Positions 45,854-54,100 of a stretch of 57,405 bases of DNA are shown here, one piece after another. A program made the translations under genes and the position numbers. How positions within the stretch are numbered: the stretch's first letter is position 1; the number at the start of each line of letters is the position of its first letter. Source of the DNA: Fimbriimonas sp. (lineage in GTDB: Bacteria; Armatimonadota; Fimbriimonadia; Fimbriimonadales; Fimbriimonadaceae); contig JARLGV010000001.1 of assembly GCA_031292555.1 (NCBI GenBank), forward strand, positions 1-57,405, read 5' to 3'. Under the pieces are notes generated by a model, which was not told the origin of the DNA, searched no databases, and worked only from the letters and a program-made list of their open reading frames with translations.

Positions 45854-46072
45854 ATGAACCACGCGCTTTACCTTCGTCCCATGGCGCCGATTCGGATCGG
45901 ACCAATGCTCATGCTCCTGATCGCTTTCTGGCTTGCCAGCGCGGTCAGCTTCGCACCTACGTTTGGCCGGGCGGCCACCGTTCCGCGCCACTCCGACTAC
46001 TGCCACTGTCCGCATTGTTCGGGCGGTCCCACATGCTGCTGCCGCTTCGCCGGCAAATGTCCTACCCCCTAG
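45854..46072 (+). CDS. Small Cys-rich exported protein
   Basis: 72 residues from the ATG at 45854, 2 bases after the preceding stop. A hydrophobic signal (IGPMLMLLIAFWLASAVSFA) leads to a short mature part with CHCPHCSGGPTCCCRFAGKC, seven Cys in 20 residues plus His. This could bind metal or form a disulphide knot outside the cytoplasm. The frame is open upstream to 45770, but that part lies within the fusion gene. I recognise no family. It sits between two thioredoxin-like genes, suggesting a common redox or metal role. Confidence 0.62.
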   Translation: MNHALYLRPMAPIRIGPMLMLLIAFWLASAVSFAPTFGRAATVPRHSDYCHCPHCSGGPTCCCRFAGKCPTP

Positions 46073-46120
46073 CACTGGCGTCCCACCTGTGCCCAAAAAC
46101 TGACAGAAAGGAGAAATAAA

Positions 46121-46834
46121 ATGACATCGATTGCACCTCTAAACCACACCGTCGTCTCTCAAGCCGAGTGGCTTGAAGCAGGAAGAGCACTCCTCCAGAA
46201 GGAGAAGGAGTTCACGAGAGCCCGCGATGCGATGAGCGCCGCTCGCAGAGAACTACCCTGGATGAAGGTGGAAACCGACTACGTCTTCGAGGGTCCCGAT
46301 GGACCTGTCAGCCTTTCCGACCTCTTCGACGGACGTAGCCACTTGATCGTTTACCACTACATGTACGGACCGGGCTGGGCAGACGGATGTCCAGGTTGTT
46401 CTTTCGTTTGCGACCACGTCGATTCAGCCCGGCAGCACTTCGAGCACCACGACGTCGCCTACGTTGTGGTCTCCCGCGCACCCGTCGCCGATTTTCAGGC
46501 ATTCAAAGAGCGGATGGGATGGACATTCCGCTGGGTGTCTTCGAGCCAGAACAGCTTCAACTACGACTTCGGAGTGTCCTATCGACGTGAGGACCTGGAC
46601 GCCGGCCCAGTCCTGCACAATTTCGTTCCTCAGAAGCTGAACAGTGAGGAGCAGCCAGGACTCAGCGTGTTTTTGAAGGATGCGGACGGCAGCATCTACC
46701 GCACCTACTCAACCTACGAGCGCGGGCTAGATCTCTTGATTGGAGCCTACAACTACCTCGACCTGATGCCCCTCGGTCGGAACGAAGAGGGCCCCATGAA
46801 CTGGGTGCAATTTCACGACAAGTACGAAGACTAA
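46121..46834 (+). CDS. DUF899 family thioredoxin-like protein
   Basis: 237 residues from an ATG with an AAAGGAG site. The opening VSQAEWLEAGRALLQKEKEFTRARDAMSAARRELPWMKVE is the DUF899 family's N-terminal helix. The fold core follows: YVFEGPDGPVSLSDLFDGRSHLIVYHYMYGPGW, then the CxxC-type DGCPGCSFVCDHVD and FKERMGWTFRWVSS. The tail DLMPLGRNEEGP is also typical. Members are predicted thiol-dependent oxidoreductases with no settled substrate. It lies 48 bases after the Cys-rich gene and is related to the C-terminal half of the AraC fusion. Confidence 0.9.
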   Translation: MTSIAPLNHTVVSQAEWLEAGRALLQKEKEFTRARDAMSAARRELPWMKVETDYVFEGPDGPVSLSDLFDGRSHLIVYHYMYGPGWADGCPGCSFVCDHVDSARQHFEHHDVAYVVVSRAPVADFQAFKERMGWTFRWVSSSQNSFNYDFGVSYRREDLDAGPVLHNFVPQKLNSEEQPGLSVFLKDADGSIYRTYSTYERGLDLLIGAYNYLDLMPLGRNEEGPMNWVQFHDKYED

Positions 46835-46929
46835 GGCGGGCTCTGTCATCGTGAGAGTTCGCCTGTGACCTCAGAAATAGGGACACTGTAACTGCTGCTC
46901 GATCGGCTATATTGGCTCGGATCGTTGAT

Positions 46930-46949
46930 GCCGGGGGCATTTCCCCGGC
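46930..46949. terminator. GC-rich hairpin after the DUF899 gene
   Basis: The stem GCCGGGG/CCCCGGC has a 6-base loop and no T-run. It may help end or protect the DUF899 transcript. The surrounding 190-base gap shows nothing else. Confidence 0.4.
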
Positions 46950-47024
46950 TCCGCGCGGTGTTCTGGTTCGTGCATTCGCATTGCACTCGACCGGCGTATC
47001 GTGCTTTTGCAATAGAGAGCTATT

Positions 47025-48437
47025 ATGTTGCTTGTTTCCCTCCTAGCGTTTGCCGCATTGCAATCAAACCAACCCGATGCGGTTACTGAATTGTTCGTTC
47101 GCACGACGCCGTCAACTCGGATCGAGTCGTTAGCCTCCGCCGTAGCGCCCTTCGGACGCATCGATTGTCGGGCCCGTATGAGCCACGACTATCTGGTCCA
47201 GCTGAAGCCCTGCGTCGATCGAGAATCCGCCAAACGCGCACTGGACCGTGTTCCAGGAGCGAAAGTCCTTTCGCCTGGCGAAGAGCCTGTCGACTTTAGA
47301 TCGCTGCCCTCGATGGAGCGCAAACTCCGCCACCTCAGGCAGGACGGGCAAGAGCCGGATGGCAAAGCCGAATCCGGAGCTGACTACCTTGAGTCGTACT
47401 ACTGGTTCTGCCGAAAGAGGGCAAAAGCGGACGGTACGATGGACTGGCGATACCTCGGAGACGGTCGGGTGCATGCCATGGCGATGCCTGCGATGCACAT
47501 CCGACAGCCGGCAGATGGGTCTCCGCTCCCGCTTGCCTCTCAGTCATGGCGCTTTGTCGGACCAACCAACCTCACGGCCATCGATCCGAATGCGGCATAT
47601 TTCGGTCTCGGCGCCGCTAATGGAAGAGTCAACACGGTCGCCTTTGACCCCAAGGTGAGTTCCACGATCTACGCGGGAGCGGCCCATGGCGGACTGTGGA
47701 AGAGCGTCGATTCGGGAACGACGTGGACTTGGCTCTCCCATCTGAACGTACCGTTCCTGGTAACCCACTTCTCAGTCAATGCGTCTGCCGCACCACAGAT
47801 CGTCGCAACTTGCGGAAGCAGTGTGGTGAACGCAGGCATCCACATCGATCCGTTCATGATCACGGAGATGGCCCTAAACCCGTCTTCCGTCCAGGGGGGC
47901 GCTACATCGGCCGGATCCGTGACATTGAATGCAAAACCGGGCGACAAACTCGGTGCGATCACGGTTGCTTTGAGTTCAGACAATCCGGCGGTTACCGTTC
48001 CTGCAACGGTTTCGGTCACGCCGCACACATCAACGGCGGCGTTCTTGGCTTCGTCGAGTGTCGTTAGCACCCAGGCGACCGCAACCCTGACCGCCACGCT
48101 AGGGTCGAGTTCCAAGTCCACGCAGCTTACGGTCACTGCAGCGGGATTGGCGAATTTCACGATCACGCCGTCAACGGTAAAAGTGTCGTCGGGAAGTCCG
48201 GTGACCGGGACCGTCACCCTAGGTTCGCCGGCGCCCGCAGGCGGAGCGCTGATCGTCTTGTCGAGTTCGCTGCCGCCCTTGGCAACGGTCCCCCTTTCCG
48301 TGACGATTCCCCAAGGCCAAACGACCGCCAACTTCGCGGTTAGTTATGCGTCCACGACAACCATCCAAGCTAACGTGACGATAACGGCAGGATACGCGGG
48401 CCAGCAACTCACCGCTACCCTCACCCTCAAGCCCTAG
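47025..48437 (+). CDS. Secreted protein with truncated BNR propeller and Ig-like modules
   Basis: 470 residues with a short signal peptide (MLLVSLLAFAALQSNQ). The N-terminal domain (~20-170) is unrecognised. A single clear BNR-type blade follows: TVAFDPKVSSTIYAGAAHGGLWKSVDSGTTWTWLSH. The propeller then breaks off around residue 260, and two or three Ig-like modules finish the protein (MALNPSSVQGGATSAGSVTL and ITPSTVKVSSGSPVTGTVTL). A sortilin-type propeller needs six or more blades, so this looks like a shortened version of a larger surface protein. An inverted repeat CAAGCCC/GGGCTTG spans the stop codon (48428-48445). Confidence 0.75.
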   Translation: MLLVSLLAFAALQSNQPDAVTELFVRTTPSTRIESLASAVAPFGRIDCRARMSHDYLVQLKPCVDRESAKRALDRVPGAKVLSPGEEPVDFRSLPSMERKLRHLRQDGQEPDGKAESGADYLESYYWFCRKRAKADGTMDWRYLGDGRVHAMAMPAMHIRQPADGSPLPLASQSWRFVGPTNLTAIDPNAAYFGLGAANGRVNTVAFDPKVSSTIYAGAAHGGLWKSVDSGTTWTWLSHLNVPFLVTHFSVNASAAPQIVATCGSSVVNAGIHIDPFMITEMALNPSSVQGGATSAGSVTLNAKPGDKLGAITVALSSDNPAVTVPATVSVTPHTSTAAFLASSSVVSTQATATLTATLGSSSKSTQLTVTAAGLANFTITPSTVKVSSGSPVTGTVTLGSPAPAGGALIVLSSSLPPLATVPLSVTIPQGQTTANFAVSYASTTTIQANVTITAGYAGQQLTATLTLKP

Positions 48438-48806
48438 CGGGCTTGGGGGCGGTGCCTATCTTGGGCAACTCGGCCGAGTCGCAGGCGGCGAAGAATCGTT
48501 CGGGTAGCCCGGAGATAGCTTAGTCCGGAACCGTCACGTCATAGATGTCCACGAAACATCCTCAGCCCGTGTTTTCTGGCTCCTCGTCGAAGACGTGGCG
48601 CCACCGCTTTAGCCAGCCAGCGACCAAGTCGCGCTCCCCCCGGAGGTTCGACGGAGGCGATTACCGTGACTCGCTTCATTGCCTTCCATATTTGCACCGC
48701 CATGTCTCACTGTGCTTCGCCAATCTCCAATGAAACGGGCCTCAACCGCCTGGAGATCGTGCCATCGAACGTTTGCTGCCCGATCGATTGGCTGAAAACT
48801 GAAGAG
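48438..48806. other. 369-base region without a supported gene
   Basis: Two short open frames exist: 62 codons on the plus strand at 48545 and about 54 on the minus strand, starting MAVQIWKAMKRVTVIAS. Neither has a ribosome site or a recognisable sequence. It is probably the 3' flank of two convergent genes. Confidence 0.45.
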
Positions 48807-50891
48807 CTACTTGACTACGGTCCAAGCGAGGGATGCGCCGTTCTTACGACTAAATTCCGCGCCCGGAGCGTCGGCGCGAATCGAGCCGTCGGGCACTGCG
48901 CGGAGGTACCGATGACTCCGGACAGACAGCAACAGAAGATCGCCGCGCGGCGCTTCAGTCCATTGGAAAACCTGATCGCCTCCGAGCTGCCGCACGTCGA
49001 GGAGGACGACGCCCTCCTTGCCCAGTCCCGAAACGTTCACAAATCGGCCGTCGCATACCTTGATTGCTATCCGGCCCTTCTTGCGATTCAAAACAGTGAA
49101 GAGCGACGCCGGGGAGTTCGCCAATGGGTCCGATGACGGAACCCATTCGAGCCGATCGCCTTTGACCGCAAGGACGCCGCCACCGTCCATGTTCGAGAAC
49201 CGCACTTGCTTCCCGTAGGGGATCGGTCGAGTCAGCGCAGACGGATGGCGTTCATAGACCTCGAAATGCCTGAAATCGGCATGTCCACCACCCGGACCAT
49301 AGGCAAACAAGCCATACCGGATGCCTTGGAACGTACGCAACTGGAAGATCATCGTGAACTCATCTACCAATTCGTGAAAGCTCTTCCCATCCAAGCTATA
49401 GCCGAACGTCGCCTTCTCAGTCAGGAAGTCGCACGCGACCCTAAGCCACACGTGGTCGGAGTTGAGAGGGACCGTAGTCGCGTGCCCGGTCGATTGATCG
49501 AACCGGACGACTTCCAGCCCTCCACCGGTACGTCTCACGCCGATCCATGCAAAGGGGTAGTTAAGCAGGGCCAGCCCGGCGACATCGCCATCCTTGAGTC
49601 CCCTTGCGTCGAGTTCGACTGACGGCCTCGACTCAGGGCCGATTGCCCGCTGAGTTAACGTGTTGCGAGCCCACCAAAGATCGGATGCAGGAAGTGAATG
49701 CAGCCTCAGGTAACCCCGTCGTTCAGTAAGCGACCAGGCGCTATCGACCGGCGCGTGGTTCCACTGCCAGACGTTGGCCAGGCGCGGCCCCTTGAACTCG
49801 TCGTTCCGAGTATAGGGAGACAACGGTTTCGAGTCATGGCCGGTGTCCGGCTTGATCCAGGTTCGTGGCGTTCGGCCGAGGTTGCCCGGCAATCCGAAGT
49901 ACGGCCAGCCATCTTGCCACGTGACCGGGGATAGACACGTGAGCCGCCCGACGGAATTTGAATCCATCATCGAGAAGCCCCACCAGTCCCCCTTCTGGGT
50001 CTGCACAATTCCGCCTTGGTGCATCGCCATCCCCTCGGGGCCGCCGGACGGATTGAGCGGCCACGTCTCGAACGACCCGTCCCGATCGTTGCGGAGCCGA
50101 TAGCCGACGGTGAGCCCGAACGCTTCGTCGGCGCTTACCTCTGGGTTCAACTCATAGGGCCCGAAAACATAATTTGATCTTGCGCATGCCATCCGCATTC
50201 GACCGGCGAACCAAGCGCTCGTGATCACGTACTTACCGTCGATCTTGTAGAAGTGGCTACCCTCCCCGATCAGCGAATCAGGTCCAAAGGGCGCTTGCTC
50301 GGTGCCCGGCACGATGTCGTCGAGGTTGTCGTTGAGTTGGGCGATGCGAAGGTCTCGATAGCCCCAGACCACGTAAGCCTTGCCGTCGTCGTCAAAGAGT
50401 ACGGACAAGTCGTGGAATCCTCGCTTCATCTCGCGATGAGTCCATGGACCGGAGGCGTTCTTGGCAGTGAAGACCTGGGTGCTGCGTCCGTTCACGTTGC
50501 TGAAGATGTAGAACGTGCCGGCGTGATAGCGAAGGCATGGCGCCCAGATGCCTTGGCCGTAAATGCTCTTTCCGTGCTCCAAGCGATACTCCGGTCCGTA
50601 ATCGAGCCGATCAAAGGCGTAGCCCAGGAGTTCCCAGTTGACCAGATCCTTGGAATGGAGAACCGGTAGGCCCGGCATCGTATGCATGGTCGTCCCCGTC
50701 AGATAGAAATCGTCGCCCACCCGGATCAAATCTGGATCAGAGAATTCGTCGAAGAAGAGTGGGTTGCTAAACGTCCCGTTCCCGTTATCTGCGGTCCAAG
50801 TGCGAGAGGCGATCGGCGTGCTTGCCAGATACGGCAACGGGTTGGATGCATCGTCTGGCGGAAAGGCAGCGGACACTAGTGAAAGAAGCAT
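48807..50891 (-). CDS. Secreted GH43 family glycosidase with beta-sandwich and fascin-like domains
   Basis: 694 residues from the ATG at 50891 (MLLSLVSAAFPPDDASNPLP); the frame stays open to 51131, but that part lies in the divergent promoter region. The five-bladed GH43 propeller has the catalytic base Asp in FSDPDLIRVGDDFYL, a pKa-modulating Asp in FHDLSVLFDDDGKAYVVWG and the acid Glu in LIGEGSHFYKIDGKY. A GH43 C2-type beta-sandwich follows (NDEFKGPRLANVWQWNH, VDEFTMIFQLRTFQGIRYGL). A fascin-like trefoil ends the protein (GGGVLAVKGDRLEWVPSSD). It is probably a xylosidase or arabinofuranosidase acting with the divergent GH10 xylanase. Confidence 0.92.
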   Translation of the reverse strand: MLLSLVSAAFPPDDASNPLPYLASTPIASRTWTADNGNGTFSNPLFFDEFSDPDLIRVGDDFYLTGTTMHTMPGLPVLHSKDLVNWELLGYAFDRLDYGPEYRLEHGKSIYGQGIWAPCLRYHAGTFYIFSNVNGRSTQVFTAKNASGPWTHREMKRGFHDLSVLFDDDGKAYVVWGYRDLRIAQLNDNLDDIVPGTEQAPFGPDSLIGEGSHFYKIDGKYVITSAWFAGRMRMACARSNYVFGPYELNPEVSADEAFGLTVGYRLRNDRDGSFETWPLNPSGGPEGMAMHQGGIVQTQKGDWWGFSMMDSNSVGRLTCLSPVTWQDGWPYFGLPGNLGRTPRTWIKPDTGHDSKPLSPYTRNDEFKGPRLANVWQWNHAPVDSAWSLTERRGYLRLHSLPASDLWWARNTLTQRAIGPESRPSVELDARGLKDGDVAGLALLNYPFAWIGVRRTGGGLEVVRFDQSTGHATTVPLNSDHVWLRVACDFLTEKATFGYSLDGKSFHELVDEFTMIFQLRTFQGIRYGLFAYGPGGGHADFRHFEVYERHPSALTRPIPYGKQVRFSNMDGGGVLAVKGDRLEWVPSSDPLANSPASLFTVLNRKKGRIAIKVCDGRFVNVSGLGKEGVVLLDVRQLGGDQVFQWTEAPRGDLLLLSVRSHRYLRAVPDGSIRADAPGAEFSRKNGASLAWTVVK

Positions 50892-51074
50892 TATCAACTC
50901 GGTTTGCCGCCTTTGAGCGTACACCCATTGGAATTCTAGCTTCGATACCGTTCGGAATGGCAGGACGGTCAAGCCATGCTGGGTTGATCGAGTCAATGTC
51001 GTGCAACCATCTCGCGGCATCCGGGCAAGAACTTTTTTGCCAACTCGCGGCCTCCATAACCGGATATATTGCCC

Positions 51075-51098
51075 TTGCAGGGCAAGTTGCAGCGCAAG
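51075..51098. promoter_or_regulatory. Tandem 12-bp repeat, TTGCNNNGCAAG, between GH43 and GH10 genes
   Basis: TTGCAGGGCAAG (51075-51086) is immediately followed by TTGCAGCGCAAG (51087-51098). Each is a palindrome, TTGC-N3-GCAA. They lie 52 bases before the GH10 ATG in the 258-base divergent region and look like paired operator half-turn sites. Looser GGCAA/TTGCC elements occur at 51027-51042. Confidence 0.5.
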
Positions 51099-51149
51099 TT
51101 CCAACAAAGCCGTGCGGCCTCGGAACCACATAAAGGGACTTTCTCCAAG

Positions 51150-52301
51150 ATGATCACAATCTGCTCGCTCCTGTTGGCTTTGTCAGCGGTGGGTCGGACC
51201 CCGCCGTTTGCCCAAGTTGGGGTTACTCCACCGACACGTACTCAACCTGGGTTGCGCGCACTCGCCAAGCGTCATCACCTGAACATCGGTTCGGCGATGC
51301 CGGTCGCGTCCTTGCGCAACGACATCGACAGTGGCCAATACTCGGCAGCCGCCATCTACACGTTCAATATGCTGGAGCCTGAAAATGACTTCAAGCCACC
51401 TGCCGTCTGGACCGGCCCACGCGAATACCGCTTCACGGAAGGCGACTTCCTGCTCGGAGAACCCGGAAAGACGGGTTGGGCGCAGGCCCACGGGTTCAAA
51501 GTGCGAGGGCACGTATTGGTCTACGCCCAGGATTTCGGCTACACGTTGCCCCAATGGCTGAGAAAGAGCGAGTCAAGTCTGTCGAAGGAGGATGCGTCTG
51601 CGCTGCTTCATGACTACATATTTGCTTTGGCAGGGCGCTACCGGGGCAAGGTCGCGATGTGGGACGTCGCGAATGAGGCGATCGACGATCGACCGAACCA
51701 GAATCCATACAACCTAAGGAACAGCTTCTGGTTTCGCAAGCTCGGGCCTGAGTTTCTCGTGCTCGCGTTCAAGTGGGCGCATGAAGCCGACCCCAGGGCC
51801 GAACTCTACTACAACGAGTACGGCATCGAAGGTGGCGGCCAGAAGGCCCAACATCTTCTAGATCTGGTTAAGTGGCTCAAGGAGCAGGGCGCCCCAATCA
51901 AGGGTGTCGGGCTTCAGTACCACATCGATTGCCATACGTCGATCAGCCCTGGCGACGGTCATTACAAACTGATCGATGACCTGCAACGGTTGCGCCTCGC
52001 CTATATGATCACGGAGTTGGACGTCGCGGTCAGATTGCGCCTCCCGTCCGCCAACACGAACCGTGACCAACTGCCCAACGACCCGAACGACATCGACGCC
52101 CAAGCAAGAGTTTACGCCTCGGTTTTCCAGATGGCGCTGTCGTCGCGGAACTGTCACGGCGTGCAAATCTGGGGGCTGAATGACCGATATTCGTGGATTC
52201 CCGGTGTGAGTCAGGGCAGAAATGGCCTGGCCACGATTCTCGACCGGGACTACAAACCGAAACCGGCCTACGCCGCTATCGAGGATCTACTGAGGAAGTA
52301 G
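51150..52301 (+). CDS. Secreted GH10 endo-beta-1,4-xylanase
   Basis: 383 residues from the ATG at 51150 with a signal peptide (MITICSLLLALSAVGR); the in-frame ATG at 51069 would add 27 polar residues and is rejected. The TIM barrel has NMLEPENDFKPP (compare TENEMKW) and VRGHVLVYAQDF. The acid/base is Glu176 in MWDVANEAIDD and the nucleophile Glu289 in YMITELDVAV. QIWGLNDRYSWIPG is the conserved C-terminal Trp segment. The usual VWH of the -1 subsite is replaced by VYA. It would cut xylan outside the cell. It is divergent from the GH43 gene, and the two probably share regulation. Confidence 0.94.
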   Translation: MITICSLLLALSAVGRTPPFAQVGVTPPTRTQPGLRALAKRHHLNIGSAMPVASLRNDIDSGQYSAAAIYTFNMLEPENDFKPPAVWTGPREYRFTEGDFLLGEPGKTGWAQAHGFKVRGHVLVYAQDFGYTLPQWLRKSESSLSKEDASALLHDYIFALAGRYRGKVAMWDVANEAIDDRPNQNPYNLRNSFWFRKLGPEFLVLAFKWAHEADPRAELYYNEYGIEGGGQKAQHLLDLVKWLKEQGAPIKGVGLQYHIDCHTSISPGDGHYKLIDDLQRLRLAYMITELDVAVRLRLPSANTNRDQLPNDPNDIDAQARVYASVFQMALSSRNCHGVQIWGLNDRYSWIPGVSQGRNGLATILDRDYKPKPAYAAIEDLLRK

Positions 52302-52520
52302 ATTCACCTGGCATTAGGCGTGTAAGGTGAGAACGGAGCCTCTACGCGTTTGGAGTCTCAGCCCGCATGACTTGCAGTAGGCTCCTTCCGGTCCCTTCGC
52401 CTGGCCGATTGTCCCGTATCCCACTAAGGGCGTGCCAGGAGACGTGGGATCACTCTGCGACAACTGGAGTTCAGAGCTGCAGCCGTCAATTCAAGACCAC
52501 TCAGCAGCATTTTTCTGAAA

Positions 52521-53393
52521 CTACCTAAACCGACAGGTGCGAAGCCACTTTGCGAAGTAGTCCCGTTTGCTGATCACATCGTTATGCTCCAGGGTCGTCG
52601 TCAGAACGATGAGGGGACCACGCTTGGCGACCTCTTCGTCGGTCAGATCCTCCTCGAAGAGCACACGCGGCTGGACGTGGCGCTTCAAAAGTAGGGCGAT
52701 CAGGCGTGCGTTTTCGTGGCCGAGGTGCTCGGTGCAGATCGAGATCAGGCGGTGATTTTTGTCGGCTGCGCAGTAGTCTGCGAACGCAGGAAGGCCACCA
52801 TAGGTGGCGTCAAACAGGATCACGTCTGTGATTTTGTCAGCGAGTTCCTTGCGGTCGACGATGTAGGTCGTCACCAAATAGCCACCGCTGTGAGCGGTCA
52901 AGGCGACGTGCCCCAAGGTTGACTTGGGCGGGACACGCCCCTCTTTCACAAGGAACCCAATCGCCTCGCTCAGTAGCGCAGTCAGCGAACCCTTGTCATA
53001 CTGCAGCTTTCCATCCGTCGAGTCCGGCGCGTCCCGCGGACCTTGCGGCACCAACAGGACCGCATTCAGGCCGGTCATCTCCATCTGGCGGGCGAGATCG
53101 TATTGCTCAAAGACCTGCTCGACATGATTGTTCCAACCATGGAAATGAACCACGAAGTTAACGCTCTTCGTCGGCTTGAAGTTCTTTGGCACGAAGACTC
53201 CCACCGTTGAGTCCGAATAGTGGGGGTCGCGCGCATAGAACGTCGCCCCCGACTGGAATCCGTTGTCCCGACTGGAGTGAGGAAACGGCGCACTTTGGAA
53301 TGGCACGAGCGCGAGGTCGCCGTCCTTCGAAGTCTTCCAAACCGTCGCTTGAAACGCGAGCGCCGCTAGTCCGATCATGCAGAGCCAGTTCAT
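52521..53393 (-). CDS. Secreted alpha/beta hydrolase-like protein
   Basis: 290 residues with a signal peptide (MNWLCMIGLAALAFQATV). VNFVVHFHGWNNHVEQVFEQY gives an oxyanion-type strand. VALTAHSGGYLVTTYIVD has the nucleophile elbow in the form H-S-G-G. DVILFDATYGGLPAF, followed by a final His (LEHNDVISKRDYF), completes a plausible triad. It is probably an esterase or polysaccharide deacetylase-like enzyme. The substrate is unknown, but proximity to GH10 hints at a hemicellulose ester. Confidence 0.8.
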   Translation of the reverse strand: MNWLCMIGLAALAFQATVWKTSKDGDLALVPFQSAPFPHSSRDNGFQSGATFYARDPHYSDSTVGVFVPKNFKPTKSVNFVVHFHGWNNHVEQVFEQYDLARQMEMTGLNAVLLVPQGPRDAPDSTDGKLQYDKGSLTALLSEAIGFLVKEGRVPPKSTLGHVALTAHSGGYLVTTYIVDRKELADKITDVILFDATYGGLPAFADYCAADKNHRLISICTEHLGHENARLIALLLKRHVQPRVLFEEDLTDEEVAKRGPLIVLTTTLEHNDVISKRDYFAKWLRTCRFR

Positions 53394-53531
53394 GAGTATT
53401 TCAGGACCTTACCAGGATAGAGCCTAGCGTCCGCCTAAGTAGGTAGGAGCCCGACTATCTTCTCCGGCACGAAGGTGAGCTGTCATGTTGGAGTTCCCAT
53501 GTGATCTGAGTCAGGATCGCGAACCATGCGG

Positions 53532-53978
53532 CTACTCAGGCAAAGACGACCAAGTCACGAAATCACCTTTCAGACTCGCACACGAAGGACCACCCTTCGC
53601 ATCGGTGCAACGAACCCTTGCCATCAACCGATTGGAGTCGATGTCTTCCCAATTCAGGCCCGAGAGTGAGATCTTGGCGCGCCGAAAGCCGGCCCACAGA
53701 CCAAAGTGCCGACGTCCCCAGCACAGATAAAGGAATCGATCTTGCGCGGATCCCTGGGCATACGGCCCCAGGAAGTTCGGCCGACCGTGTGCTGGGTCCC
53801 CATCCACTCGTAACTCAGCCTCAAAGACGACGTCTTGGGTGGGAAGCTTTACCTCCTGAACCACTTCCTTTCCACACTGAATCCCGAGCCAAATCTCGGT
53901 ATGTCCTCCCCAGTCGTGGGGCGGGAGGTCGAAACACTCGATTCTGAGTTTGATGACGCGCTGCTCGATGCTTGCCAT
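53532..53978 (-). CDS. DUF5990 family protein
   Basis: 148 residues, cytoplasmic by the lack of a signal. The pattern LRIECFDLPPHDWGGHTEIWLGIQCGKEVVQEV, then PNFLGPYAQGSAQDRFLYLCWG, matches my memory of DUF5990 (an N-terminal 'I.IE...PPG.....LG.Q.G' and 'F.GP.VQGP..DRFLY'). No catalytic residues are assigned in this family. It stands alone between gaps with no clear operon. Confidence 0.68.
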   Translation of the reverse strand: MASIEQRVIKLRIECFDLPPHDWGGHTEIWLGIQCGKEVVQEVKLPTQDVVFEAELRVDGDPAHGRPNFLGPYAQGSAQDRFLYLCWGRRHFGLWAGFRRAKISLSGLNWEDIDSNRLMARVRCTDAKGGPSCASLKGDFVTWSSLPE

Positions 53979-54038
53979 GACTGGGTTATCCCTCTCTTTA
54001 GTTGGAGTGAATCAACGTACCACGGACGGCAGGGAAAC

Positions 54039-54077
54039 CAAAAAGAAAAGTGGCCCGAACAACAAAGTCCAGGCCAC
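54039..54077 (-). terminator. Rho-independent terminator for the leftward transcript
   Basis: Read on the minus strand, GTGGCC/GGCCAC (54072-54077 with 54050-54055) forms a stem with a 16-base loop. It is followed by TTTTCTTTTT, a good terminator for the broken propeller gene. Confidence 0.75.
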
Positions 54078-54100
54078 CCTCACCTACCGCACACTGATGT

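Noticed and set aside
48666-49136. A 156-codon plus-strand frame
   Set aside because: It mostly overlaps the 3' part of the GH43 gene on the other strand, and has no ribosome site or family pattern.
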